A stretch of 64,000 bases of DNA from Burkholderia pyrrocinia (lineage in GTDB: Bacteria > Pseudomonadota > Gammaproteobacteria > Burkholderiales > Burkholderiaceae). Shown piece by piece: positions 43,817 to 51,567 of this stretch (within the stretch, counting starts at the first letter, position 1; every line of letters begins with the position of its first letter). The translations under genes were made by a program, and so were the position numbers. Where the stretch lies: positions 1,240,001 through 1,304,000 of the forward strand of contig NZ_CP094460.1 of the NCBI RefSeq assembly GCF_022809715.1. The letters run 5' to 3'. The notes under the pieces were generated by a model. It worked only from the letters and a program-made list of their open reading frames with translations. It was not told where the DNA came from and ran no database searches.

Positions 43817-44965
43817 ATGACTCTCACTGCCAGCGAAGCACAGCCCACGACGACCGCCACGTACCGGGACATCGCCGAACGCCATGCACGGTCCGCCCCT
43901 TCCGGTGCGTTCCATCGCGATGCATGGGATGCATTGTCCGACGCGGGACTGTGGCGCCTGCCCGTACCGCGCGAACTCGGCGGTTCGGGGCGCACGTGGC
44001 ACGACTTCGTCGATGCATTCGAAGCAGTCGCCGCGGCGCAGCGCTCCGTCGGCTTCGCGATGGCGCTCGCCAATCAGGCGACGCTGATTCGCGCAATCGT
44101 CGCGTACGGTTCCGACGCGCAGCGCGCGCGGCATCTGCCGCCGCTGCTGTCCGGCGCGATCGGCGCCACGGCGATCTCGGAGAAAGGCACCGGCACCGAA
44201 GTGCGCGCGCTCGAAACCAGCCTCGTGCGCGACGGCGACCACTACCGGCTCGACGGCCACAAGTACAACATCAGCCACGCACCCGAAGCGCGCCTGATGA
44301 TGATCGTCGCGACCCTGACCGGCGACGGCAAGCCGGCCACCGCGCTGGTGCTGATCGATCCCGAACGCGCGGGCGTGCGGCGCAGCGCCCCGCAGGCGAC
44401 GCTCGGCGTCGCGGATCTTCCGATCGGCGATCTCGCGCTGTCCGGCGTGCACGTCGACGCCGACGAACTGCTCGGCGCGCCCGGCGATGGGCTGCGCCTG
44501 CTGATGGACATCGCATCGATGAATCGCGCGCTGTTCGGCCTGCTGTGCGCGAACGTCACCCAGCCGTTCCTCGCCGACGCGCTCGCGCGCGCCGGCGCCC
44601 GCAAGACGCTCGGTGTCGCGCTGGACACCCACCAGCACGTGCAGCGCCGGCTGGTCGACGTCCAGGTCGGCATCGAACGCACGCGCTGGACGGCGCGCGC
44701 AGCGCTCGATCAACTCGTCGGGCAACGTCCCGAGGCGCTCGCGAACTGCTCGATCGCGAAGCTCGCAGGCGCGCGCGATCTCGCGCAGGCCGCGCTGCAC
44801 CTGCTTGCGATTCACGGCAGCGACGGCTACCGGCGCGGCCCGCTCGCCACCTTCGTCGCCGACGCGCTCGCGATGGGCTCGGCCGGCGGCACCGAGGAAA
44901 TGCATTACCGGAACATCTTCAGCCAGATGCAACGACGCGCGGCCGCCACGGCGCGCACGGCGTAA
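43817..44965 (+). CDS. Acyl-CoA-dehydrogenase-like flavoprotein (TdaE-like candidate)
   Basis: A 382-aa ACAD-fold protein: N-terminal helical domain, the FAD/substrate motif TAISEKGTGTEVR (about 118-130, replacing the usual A-x-T-E-P-x-x-G-S-D), and a C-terminal four-helix domain. The C-terminal Tyr-Glu-Gly-Thr site, which carries the catalytic Glu in many ACADs, reads Ala-Gly357-Gly-Thr, so ordinary alpha,beta-dehydrogenation may be lost. In tropodithietic acid biosynthesis the ACAD homologue TdaE acts as a ring-oxidising oxygenase. Partners here (thioesterase, prephenate dehydratase, DAHP synthase, LysR) match that context. It is the first gene of a six-gene operon. Confidence 0.75.
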   Translation: MTLTASEAQPTTTATYRDIAERHARSAPSGAFHRDAWDALSDAGLWRLPVPRELGGSGRTWHDFVDAFEAVAAAQRSVGFAMALANQATLIRAIVAYGSDAQRARHLPPLLSGAIGATAISEKGTGTEVRALETSLVRDGDHYRLDGHKYNISHAPEARLMMIVATLTGDGKPATALVLIDPERAGVRRSAPQATLGVADLPIGDLALSGVHVDADELLGAPGDGLRLLMDIASMNRALFGLLCANVTQPFLADALARAGARKTLGVALDTHQHVQRRLVDVQVGIERTRWTARAALDQLVGQRPEALANCSIAKLAGARDLAQAALHLLAIHGSDGYRRGPLATFVADALAMGSAGGTEEMHYRNIFSQMQRRAAATARTA

Positions 44966-45001
44966 CCGCTCACCCCTCCATCACCCCTTCAGGAGCTGCC
45001 C

Positions 45002-45406
45002 TTGACTATCCAGACTGGCCTGCGTGCCCGCGCCACCCACCGCGTCGACACGATTTCGCTCGCCGATCAATGGGGAGGCGAAGCGCACGCGCTCGCGAGC
45101 CCGATCATGATCATCTTCATCGAACAGACCTGCATGCAGGCGACCGACCATCTGCTGCCGGCCGGGCAGATGACGGTGGGCTACAACTTCGAGATCAAGC
45201 ATCTCGCGCCGACGCCGCCCGAATGGGACGTGACGATCGACGCCGAACTGATCGAGGTCGACGGCCGCATGATGACGTACCGGGTCGAGGTGCGCGACGC
45301 GGTGGGCGTCGTCGGCGAAGGCGTGCATACGCGCTGCGCCGTCAGCCGCGACGGCTTCCACCGCCGCCTCGACGAGCGGCGCGACAGCGCGGCGCTCGCG
45401 CGCTGA
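45002..45406 (+). CDS. FlK-like hot-dog thioesterase
   Basis: A 134-aa single hot-dog domain. The likely catalytic set Ser33, Glu41 and His67 has exactly the spacing of Thr42, Glu50 and His76 in fluoroacetyl-CoA thioesterase FlK. The surrounding FIEQTCMQATDHLLPAGQMTVGYNFEIKHLAPTP is the family core. It should hydrolyse an acyl-CoA made by the upstream flavoprotein; TdaD has this place in tropone pathways. The start is TTG with AGGAG six nt upstream; the gene is 36 bp after the ACAD-like gene. Confidence 0.82.
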   Translation: MTIQTGLRARATHRVDTISLADQWGGEAHALASPIMIIFIEQTCMQATDHLLPAGQMTVGYNFEIKHLAPTPPEWDVTIDAELIEVDGRMMTYRVEVRDAVGVVGEGVHTRCAVSRDGFHRRLDERRDSAALAR

Positions 45407-45423
45407 CGAGCCGGAGCCCGACC

Positions 45424-46443
45424 ATGATTCCGCTTCCTCTGCAGGGTCTCCGGCTGCCGGTGATTGCGTCTCCGATGCTGATCGCGAGCTATCCCGAGAT
45501 GGTGCTCGCCCAGTGCAAGAGCGGGATCGTCGGCGCATTTCCGGCGCTCAACGCGCGGCCCAGCGCGCAGCTCGGCGACTGGATCGACACCATCGACGGC
45601 ACGCTGCGCGCGTACCGGGACGCCCATCCCGACGCGCCGGTCGGCCCGTATGCGGTCAATCACATCTGCCATCCGTCGAATCCGCGCGTCGAACAGGACC
45701 TGCGCATCTGCATCGACCGGCGCGTGCCGCTGATGATCACGAGCCTGCGCGCGCCGTCGCGCGACGTCGTCGATGCGATCCACGCGTACGGCGGGATCGT
45801 ACTGCACGACGTCACGACGGTGCGGCACGCGCAGAAGGCGCTGGAGGCCGGCGTCGACGGCCTCGTTCTCGTCGCGGCGGGTGCGGGCGGCCATGCCGGC
45901 ACGCTGTCGCCGTTCGCACTGGTCGCCGAAGTGCGGCGCTTCTACGACGGCTTCCTCGCGCTGTCCGGCGCGATCGCGACGGGCGACGCGATAGCCGCCG
46001 CGCGCGCGCTCGGCGCCGACTTCGCGTATATCGGTACGCGCTTCCTGGCGTCGCACGAAGCGAACGTGGTGCAGCGATACAAGGACACGATCGTCGAAGC
46101 CAATGCGGCCGACATCATCTACACCGATGCGTTCACCGGCGTCCATGGCAACTACCTGCGCCAGAGCATCGAAGCGGCCGGGCTCGACGTGCGCCGTCTC
46201 GCGCGGGTCGACGGCGCGCAGCTCGATTTCTCGCCGGATGGCGGCACGAAGCAGTGGCGCGACATCTGGGGGGCCGGCCAGGGCGTCGGCGCGATGGACG
46301 CGGTGCTCAGCGTCGCCGAGATCGTCGAGCGGCTCGAAGCCGAATACGACCGCGCCGTCGCGCGCGTGCAATCGGGCGCGGCCGCGCACGTCGCCGCACG
46401 CCGCCCGTCCGTTTCCTCGACTTCACGGATCGAAACGCCATGA
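45424..46443 (+). CDS. NPD-family FMN enzyme (nitronate monooxygenase-like)
   Basis: A 339-aa TIM-barrel flavoprotein of the 2-nitropropane dioxygenase family. Family features are LPVIASPMLIAS at the N terminus, the FMN phosphate loop GADGLVLVAAGAGGHAGT-type segment (about 140-160) containing the catalytic-region GGHAG, and ALSGAIATGDAIAAARALGADFAYIGTRF. Members oxidise nitronates or act as enoyl/oxidoreductases. In a cluster with ring-oxidising enzymes it may tailor the ring or remove a reactive nitronate; there is no direct evidence for either. It overlaps pheA by 4 bp. Confidence 0.82.
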   Translation: MIPLPLQGLRLPVIASPMLIASYPEMVLAQCKSGIVGAFPALNARPSAQLGDWIDTIDGTLRAYRDAHPDAPVGPYAVNHICHPSNPRVEQDLRICIDRRVPLMITSLRAPSRDVVDAIHAYGGIVLHDVTTVRHAQKALEAGVDGLVLVAAGAGGHAGTLSPFALVAEVRRFYDGFLALSGAIATGDAIAAARALGADFAYIGTRFLASHEANVVQRYKDTIVEANAADIIYTDAFTGVHGNYLRQSIEAAGLDVRRLARVDGAQLDFSPDGGTKQWRDIWGAGQGVGAMDAVLSVAEIVERLEAEYDRAVARVQSGAAAHVAARRPSVSSTSRIETP

Positions 46444-47579
46444 CGCCTTCCGAGCTTGCCGCCCCGCCGTCCGTCGACGATGCGATCGCGCGCCGCCGCG
46501 CGCAGATCGACGTGATCGACGACGAGCTTCTCGCGCTGATCGGCCAGCGCATCGTTCACGCGACCGAAATCGGCCATCTCAAGCGGCATGCGGGGCTCGC
46601 GGTGCGGCAGCCGGCCCGCGAAGCGTCGATCGTCGCCGAGCTGTGCACGCGCGCGCCGTGGGGGCTGCGCGACCGCGACCTGAGAGCCATCTGGCAGACG
46701 CTGTTCCGCGCGAGCCGCGACGCGCAGTCGCTGCCGTCGGTCGCGTTCCTCGGCCCGTCGGGCACCTACACCGAAGCCGCAATGCTGCGCCACTTCGGCG
46801 AATTCGCCCGCGGGCAGGCGCACGAAACGATCGACGCGGTATTCGAAGCGCTCGCGCGCGGCGACGCGGAATGCGCGGTCGTGCCGGTCGAGAATTCCTC
46901 CGAAGGCAGCGTGACCCGCACGCTCGACCTGCTGATCGCGCAAGCGGCGCCCGTCACGGGCGAGATCGAACTGCCGGTCGCGCACTGCCTGCTGAGCGCC
47001 AGCGGATCGCTCGCCGGCGTCGACAGCGTGGTCGGCCATCCGCAGGCGCTCGCGCAATGCCGCGCGTGGCTCGACGCGCATGCGCCCGGCCTGCGCCGCA
47101 TCCCGGTATCCAGCAACGCGGTGGCCGCGCGCGAGGCCGCGCACCTGTATGACTGCGCGGCGATCGCCGGCGAACCGGCAGCCGCTCTTTACGGACTGCG
47201 AATCGTATCCCGCGCGATCCAGGATCACCCGGACAACCGCACGCGCTTCGTGATCGTCGGCGGCCAGACGCCCGCCCCGACCGGCCAGGACCGCACGAGC
47301 ATCGTGCTGCGGCCGACCGATGCACCCGACGCGCTCGCGCGCATATTCGATGCGCTCGCCCACCACCGCGCACCGCTGCTGTGGGTCGATGTGCGCCCGG
47401 CACGGGCGGCCGGCCATGCGTACCGGTACTGCATCGACTTCGGCGGACACCCGCTCGATCCGAACGTGCGCGCGGCGCTCGACGAAATCGCGCTCGCCGC
47501 TTCCGAACTGCGCGTCCTCGGCGCCTATCCGCGTGCCGCGGGCGAGACGGACGGGCACGCCGACGGCCCGGCCGCATGA
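46440..47579 (+). CDS. pheA: Chorismate mutase/prephenate dehydratase, feedback motifs altered
   Basis: A 379-aa P-protein that turns chorismate into phenylpyruvate. Chorismate mutase covers residues 15-95 (RRAQIDVIDDELLALIGQR); prephenate dehydratase covers 100-275 (VAFLGPSGTYTEAA, VPVENSSEGSV, and Thr268-Arg269-Phe270); an ACT domain covers 285-362. Both Phe-binding ACT motifs are changed: the GALV motif reads D297-A-L-A and the ESRP motif reads D317-V-R-P. The catalytic parts are intact, so the enzyme is likely active but poorly inhibited by phenylalanine. It is fourth in the operon, coupled to its neighbours by ATGA overlaps. Confidence 0.9.
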   Translation: MTPSELAAPPSVDDAIARRRAQIDVIDDELLALIGQRIVHATEIGHLKRHAGLAVRQPAREASIVAELCTRAPWGLRDRDLRAIWQTLFRASRDAQSLPSVAFLGPSGTYTEAAMLRHFGEFARGQAHETIDAVFEALARGDAECAVVPVENSSEGSVTRTLDLLIAQAAPVTGEIELPVAHCLLSASGSLAGVDSVVGHPQALAQCRAWLDAHAPGLRRIPVSSNAVAAREAAHLYDCAAIAGEPAAALYGLRIVSRAIQDHPDNRTRFVIVGGQTPAPTGQDRTSIVLRPTDAPDALARIFDALAHHRAPLLWVDVRPARAAGHAYRYCIDFGGHPLDPNVRAALDEIALAASELRVLGAYPRAAGETDGHADGPAA

Positions 47580-48250
47580 TGACGACGGCGCCTGCTTCGT
47601 CCCGCGTCGCCGCCCGGCTGCTCGCGATTCGCGACGGTCGCGACGATCGCCTGCTCGTGCTGTGCGGCATCGCCGCGGCGGGCTGCCTGCCACTCGCCGC
47701 CGGGCGATGGCTGCGCGCGCTGCGCGCCGAATACGACGACGAACTGGAGCTGCTGCCGTTCGTGCGCGGCACGCCGGATGCCGCCGACACCGCGTGCCTG
47801 CTGCGGCGCTGCGCGCGGCTCCAGCTTCCGGCGGTGGCGATCGGCGACACCGCGGCGTCCGCCTATAGCCGCTGGCGCGCGTGCCTGCCCGTCGCGCCGC
47901 TGACCTGGCGGGTACTCGAAACGTCCACTGCACGGGCCGCGACGCCGCTGCCCAGCGGCCTGCTGGCGCGCTGGCCGGCACGCGCGGCCGAGCCGGTCGA
48001 CTGGCCGCGCTCGCGCCGCGTCGTTGCCGATCTCGGCGCTGCGTCGCCGGCGCTTGGCGCCCGGATCGGCGCATTCACCGACGCACTGTGCGACGGCTCG
48101 CTCGTGGTCGCCGGCATCGCGCTGGACACGGCCCCAGGCGCGCCTCACACCTTCGTCACCGATGCGCTGGACCCGCTCGCCAATTACGTCCGGATGCAGC
48201 GCATCGCCGCCGTGACGCGCCGTGCCCCGTCGCTGCGGAGCCGCCTGTGA
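47576..48250 (+). CDS. Degenerate DAHP-synthase-like protein
   Basis: A 224-aa protein I relate to type I DAHP synthase by comparison with the intact enzyme at 55859-56965. The stretch RLLAIRDGRDDRLLVLCG then LRALRAEYDDELELL aligns with ALARIIAGEDDRLALIVG and LAPLRERYADVLEIV. Near the C terminus VVAGIALDT and HTFVTDALDP align with IVGVMIES and QSITDACLGW. The catalytic GPCSIHD, E-K-P-R-T-T-V-G-W-K-G and D-x-S-H motifs are missing, and about 140 residues of the barrel are gone. It cannot be an active DAHP synthase; a regulatory or scaffold role is possible. Overlaps pheA and aroK by 4 bp each. Confidence 0.55.
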   Translation: MMTTAPASSRVAARLLAIRDGRDDRLLVLCGIAAAGCLPLAAGRWLRALRAEYDDELELLPFVRGTPDAADTACLLRRCARLQLPAVAIGDTAASAYSRWRACLPVAPLTWRVLETSTARAATPLPSGLLARWPARAAEPVDWPRSRRVVADLGAASPALGARIGAFTDALCDGSLVVAGIALDTAPGAPHTFVTDALDPLANYVRMQRIAAVTRRAPSLRSRL

Positions 48251-48771
48251 GCCCGCGCCCGCAGGCCGGCCCGACGCGCATCGCGCTCGTCGGCATGCCC
48301 GGCGCCGGCAAGACGACCCTCGGCAGCGCACTGGCCCGCGCGCTCGCGCTGCCGTTCGTCGACGCCGACCGCGAACTCGAACGCCGCTTCGGCGCGCCCG
48401 TCGCGGCGCAATTCCATGCAGGCGACTTCCGCGCGCGCGAAGCCGACGTCATCGACGCGCTGACGCGCGGGCCGGCGCTCGTGCTCGCGACCGGCGGCGG
48501 CGCCGTGCTGCGAGCCGATACGCGCGACCGGCTCGGCCAGCGCTGTTTCGTGATCCATCTCGCGAGCGATCTCGACACCCTGTGGCACCGCACGCGCGAC
48601 GACGCGTCCCGCCCGCTGCTGAACGTCGCCGACCCGCGCGCGGCGCTCGCCGCGCTGCACGACGCGCGCGAATCGCTGTACCACGCCTGCGCGCACTGCC
48701 GCATCGACACGTCGGGCCAGTCCGTCGCCCAAACGCTCGCGGCAGCGCTCGACGCGCTCGCGATGGCGTAA
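48247..48771 (+). CDS. aroK: Shikimate kinase (AroK type)
   Basis: A 174-aa shikimate kinase: shikimate + ATP to shikimate 3-phosphate. Walker A is GMPGAGKTTL; the shikimate-binding Asp lies in DADRELERRFG (about 37-47); GGGAVL and the lid-region Arg in DDASRPLL are present. The start is GTG overlapping the previous stop (GTGA). It is the last gene of the first operon and almost certainly a second shikimate kinase dedicated to this cluster, since the housekeeping copy is normally next to aroB. Confidence 0.92.
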   Translation: MSPRPQAGPTRIALVGMPGAGKTTLGSALARALALPFVDADRELERRFGAPVAAQFHAGDFRAREADVIDALTRGPALVLATGGGAVLRADTRDRLGQRCFVIHLASDLDTLWHRTRDDASRPLLNVADPRAALAALHDARESLYHACAHCRIDTSGQSVAQTLAAALDALAMA

Positions 48772-48840
48772 CCCGCGCGACCTTATCCGTCCCCTTCAGC
48801 GGTTTCAACGGTGCCGGCCGATTCGGCCGACTGCCATTTC

Positions 48841-48889
48841 TGACAGTTGCCGATCGTCAAATAATATCTAAAGATATATTTTTAGATAT
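48841..48889 (+). promoter_or_regulatory. Cluster promoter 2 with AT-rich palindrome
   Basis: TGACAGT (48841-48847), 19 bp, then TCTAAA (48867-48872). The -10 region lies inside a perfect 9-bp inverted repeat ATATCTAAA (48864-48872)/TTTAGATAT (48881-48889). The start near 48880 leaves a leader of about 44 nt before the efflux operon. Confidence 0.55.
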
Positions 48890-48923
48890 AAATCGTTCGC
48901 CATCGCGTCACAGGAAACCGACC

Positions 48924-50369
48924 ATGCCCTTCCTCATCGACCGAGCGCGCGGCGCCCGCCGCCTGGTTCCCGCGCTCGCCGCGCTCGCGCTCGCCGGCTG
49001 CGCCCCGTTCGGCCCGCAACGCCCGGCGGCCCGGATCACCCCCGTCGAGCAGCTCGATGCGGGTGCCGCGATCCGCTCCGCCGGCGCCGGCGCGCCGACG
49101 ATCGCCGCACGCTGGTGGAGCGCGTTCGGCGATGCCCAGCTGGATCGTCTCGTCGACGATGCGCTGGCCGGCGCACCGACGCTGCAGGCGCAGCGCGAAC
49201 GCGTCGCGCAGGCGCTGGCCGACACCGACGTCGAAAGCGCCGCGCTGCTGCCGCAGCTGGGCGCGACGGCGAGCGCAGTGCCGACCCGCCTGCCGGGCAG
49301 CTACCGGACGCCGCCGCCCGCGGCCGGGCACTGGCAGGTCGACGCGCAGGCGCTCCTCGGCGCGTCGTGGGATCTCGACATCGCCGGCCGGCAGCACGCG
49401 CTGGCGCGCGCCGCCGCGCTGCGCGCGGACCAGCAGCGCGCGCTCGAGCACGCGGCCACCGTGTCGCTGCAAGCGGCGATCGTCGAAACCTATCTGCAGC
49501 TCGCGCTCGAACAGCAACTGCTCGCGATCGCGCGCGATACGCTGCAGCAGCACAGCTATCTGCTCCGCCTCACGTCGCAACGCGCCGATGCCGGTCTCGA
49601 CATGCAGGTCGCCGTGCTCAGGGCGAGCGAACCCATCCCGCACGCGCAGGCCGACATCAACACGCATGCGGCCGAGTCGGCCCGGCTGCGCCACCGGCTC
49701 GCCGCGCTCGTCGGCCGGGGGCCCGGTTACGCCGATGCGTTGAAGCCTGTCGCGCCGCCGGCGGCCGGGCTGCCGATGCCGGCCGTCCTGCCCGCGGCGC
49801 TGATCGGCCGCCGGCCGGACGTGCTGGCCGCCCGCTACCGGGTCGAGGCCGAAGCGGCGAACATCGATGCGGCGCGCGCCGCGTTCTATCCGGACGTCAA
49901 CCTGCTGGCCTTCGCCGGCGTGCAGAGCTTCGGCTTCCGCGCGCTGTTCCACGGCAACAGCGGCACGTTCGGCGCGGGCCCCGCAATCACGCTGCCGATT
50001 TTCGAGGGCGGCCGCCTGCGCGCCGGCCTGCGCGCGCAAACCGCCGCCTACAACACCGCCGTCGCGGTGTACGACGACACGGTCGTCAACGCGCTCGCGC
50101 AGGTCAGCGACACCCTCGTCCAGATCGATACGCTCGGCCGGCAGCGCGCGCTTCAGCGCGAAGCGCTGGCGCGTGCGCAACAGACCTACGACATCGAGAC
50201 GCAGCGCTACCGGAAAGGCATTTCCGGCTACCTCGACGTCCTGCTCGCGCAAGGCCGCCTGCTCGACGATCGCGCGTCGGTCGCGCGTGCGGATGCGTCG
50301 TTCGCGATCGAGCATGCCCGCCTGATCGCCGCGCTCGGCGGCACCACTTCCACTGGAGTCACGCAATGA
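48924..50369 (+). CDS. Outer-membrane efflux lipoprotein (NodT/OprM family)
   Basis: A 481-aa outer-membrane factor. A signal peptide ends in the lipobox LAGC (Cys26). Two TolC-like repeats follow, with RWWSAFGDAQLDRLVDDAL at the start of the first, the family's E-T-Y-L-Q-L-A motif, IGRRPDVLAARYRVEAE near the middle and GPAITLPIFEGGRLRA. It forms the outer-membrane channel of a tripartite pump with the next two genes (4-bp overlap, then 2-bp gap). Confidence 0.93.
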   Translation: MPFLIDRARGARRLVPALAALALAGCAPFGPQRPAARITPVEQLDAGAAIRSAGAGAPTIAARWWSAFGDAQLDRLVDDALAGAPTLQAQRERVAQALADTDVESAALLPQLGATASAVPTRLPGSYRTPPPAAGHWQVDAQALLGASWDLDIAGRQHALARAAALRADQQRALEHAATVSLQAAIVETYLQLALEQQLLAIARDTLQQHSYLLRLTSQRADAGLDMQVAVLRASEPIPHAQADINTHAAESARLRHRLAALVGRGPGYADALKPVAPPAAGLPMPAVLPAALIGRRPDVLAARYRVEAEAANIDAARAAFYPDVNLLAFAGVQSFGFRALFHGNSGTFGAGPAITLPIFEGGRLRAGLRAQTAAYNTAVAVYDDTVVNALAQVSDTLVQIDTLGRQRALQREALARAQQTYDIETQRYRKGISGYLDVLLAQGRLLDDRASVARADASFAIEHARLIAALGGTTSTGVTQ

Positions 50370-51565
50370 ACCGTCCTGAATCCCCCGCCGCCGAGCCGTC
50401 GCTGCAACGCGCGCGACGGCGCTACTTCCGCTGGTTCTTCATCGCGCTCGCCGGCGCGGCCGGCCTCGCCGCCGTCGCGTGGGCCACCACGCGCGGCACC
50501 GAGACGACCGACGATGCGTACGTGTCCGGCGACGTCGTGCAGATCTCGCCGCAGATCGGCGGCACCGTCGACGCGGTGCGCGTGCAGAACGCCGACTGGG
50601 TCCGTCCGGGCGACCTGCTGTTCAGCGTCGACAAGACCGATGCCCGGCTCGCGCTGGACGAAGCGGTCGCGCAACTCGCGCACGCGGTGCGCCAATACCG
50701 CACCGCGCATGCGGACGCGGTGCGCGAAGAAGCGCAGATCCGGGTGCGGCGCACCGAATGGTCCAAGGCGAACGACGACCTGCAGCGCCGGCTGAGCCTC
50801 GCGCAAGACGGCGGCGTGTCGCGCGAGGATCTTCGCCATGCGCGGGATGCGATGGACGGCGCGGCAGCCGCGCTGAACGCGCAGCAGGCCGCGTACGACG
50901 CGACGCTCGCGCGCACCGACGGCACGTCGATCGACACGAATCCGCTCGTGCGCGCGGCGGCGTCCCGGGTCCGCAGCGCGGCGCTCGCGCTGCGCCGCAC
51001 CGAAATACGCGCGCCGCTCGGCGGGCTCGTCACGCGCCGGGTCGTGCAGGTCGGCCAGCACGTCTCGCCCGGAACGCCGTCGCTGGCGCTCGTGCCGCTC
51101 GATCACGTGTGGGTCGAAGCCAACTTCAAGGAATCGCAACTGCGCGGCATGCGCGCCGGGCAGCCGGTCGACCTGTTCTCGGACCTGTACGGCAGCGACG
51201 TGGTGTTCCACGGGCGCGTCGTCGGGCTCGAAGCCGGCACCGGCGCCGCCTTCGCGGCCGTGCCCGCGCAGAACGCGACCGGCAACTGGATCAAGGTGGT
51301 CCAGCGCGTGCCGGTCCGGATCGCGCTCGATCCCGCCGAGCTGCGCACGCACCCGCTGCGCATCGGCCTGTCGATGACGGCATCGGTGCCGGTCGATCAC
51401 GGCCCCGGCACCGCATCGGCGTCGCCGCCCGCCCGTGCGCCCGAAGCGCGCCGGTCGATCGACGCCACGTCGATCTATCGCGACGACGACGCAGCGGGCG
51501 ATGCGCTCGTCGCCGAGACGATTCGCGCGAACAGCGGCGCGCGCCCGCTCGCACCGGGAGCCTGA
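50366..51565 (+). CDS. EmrA/HlyD-type membrane fusion protein
   Basis: A 399-aa periplasmic adaptor: short cytoplasmic N terminus, one TM helix (FRWFFIALAGAAGLAAVAW), then the EmrA core starting TETTDDAYVSGDVVQISPQIGG, a lipoyl domain split by a coiled-coil hairpin (about 100-210), and the closing VGQHVSPGTPSLALVPLDHVWVEANFKE. It joins the MFS transporter to the outer-membrane factor. The last 50 residues are polar and low complexity, which is longer than usual. Confidence 0.93.
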   Translation: MNRPESPAAEPSLQRARRRYFRWFFIALAGAAGLAAVAWATTRGTETTDDAYVSGDVVQISPQIGGTVDAVRVQNADWVRPGDLLFSVDKTDARLALDEAVAQLAHAVRQYRTAHADAVREEAQIRVRRTEWSKANDDLQRRLSLAQDGGVSREDLRHARDAMDGAAAALNAQQAAYDATLARTDGTSIDTNPLVRAAASRVRSAALALRRTEIRAPLGGLVTRRVVQVGQHVSPGTPSLALVPLDHVWVEANFKESQLRGMRAGQPVDLFSDLYGSDVVFHGRVVGLEAGTGAAFAAVPAQNATGNWIKVVQRVPVRIALDPAELRTHPLRIGLSMTASVPVDHGPGTASASPPARAPEARRSIDATSIYRDDDAAGDALVAETIRANSGARPLAPGA

Positions 51566-51567
51566 CG

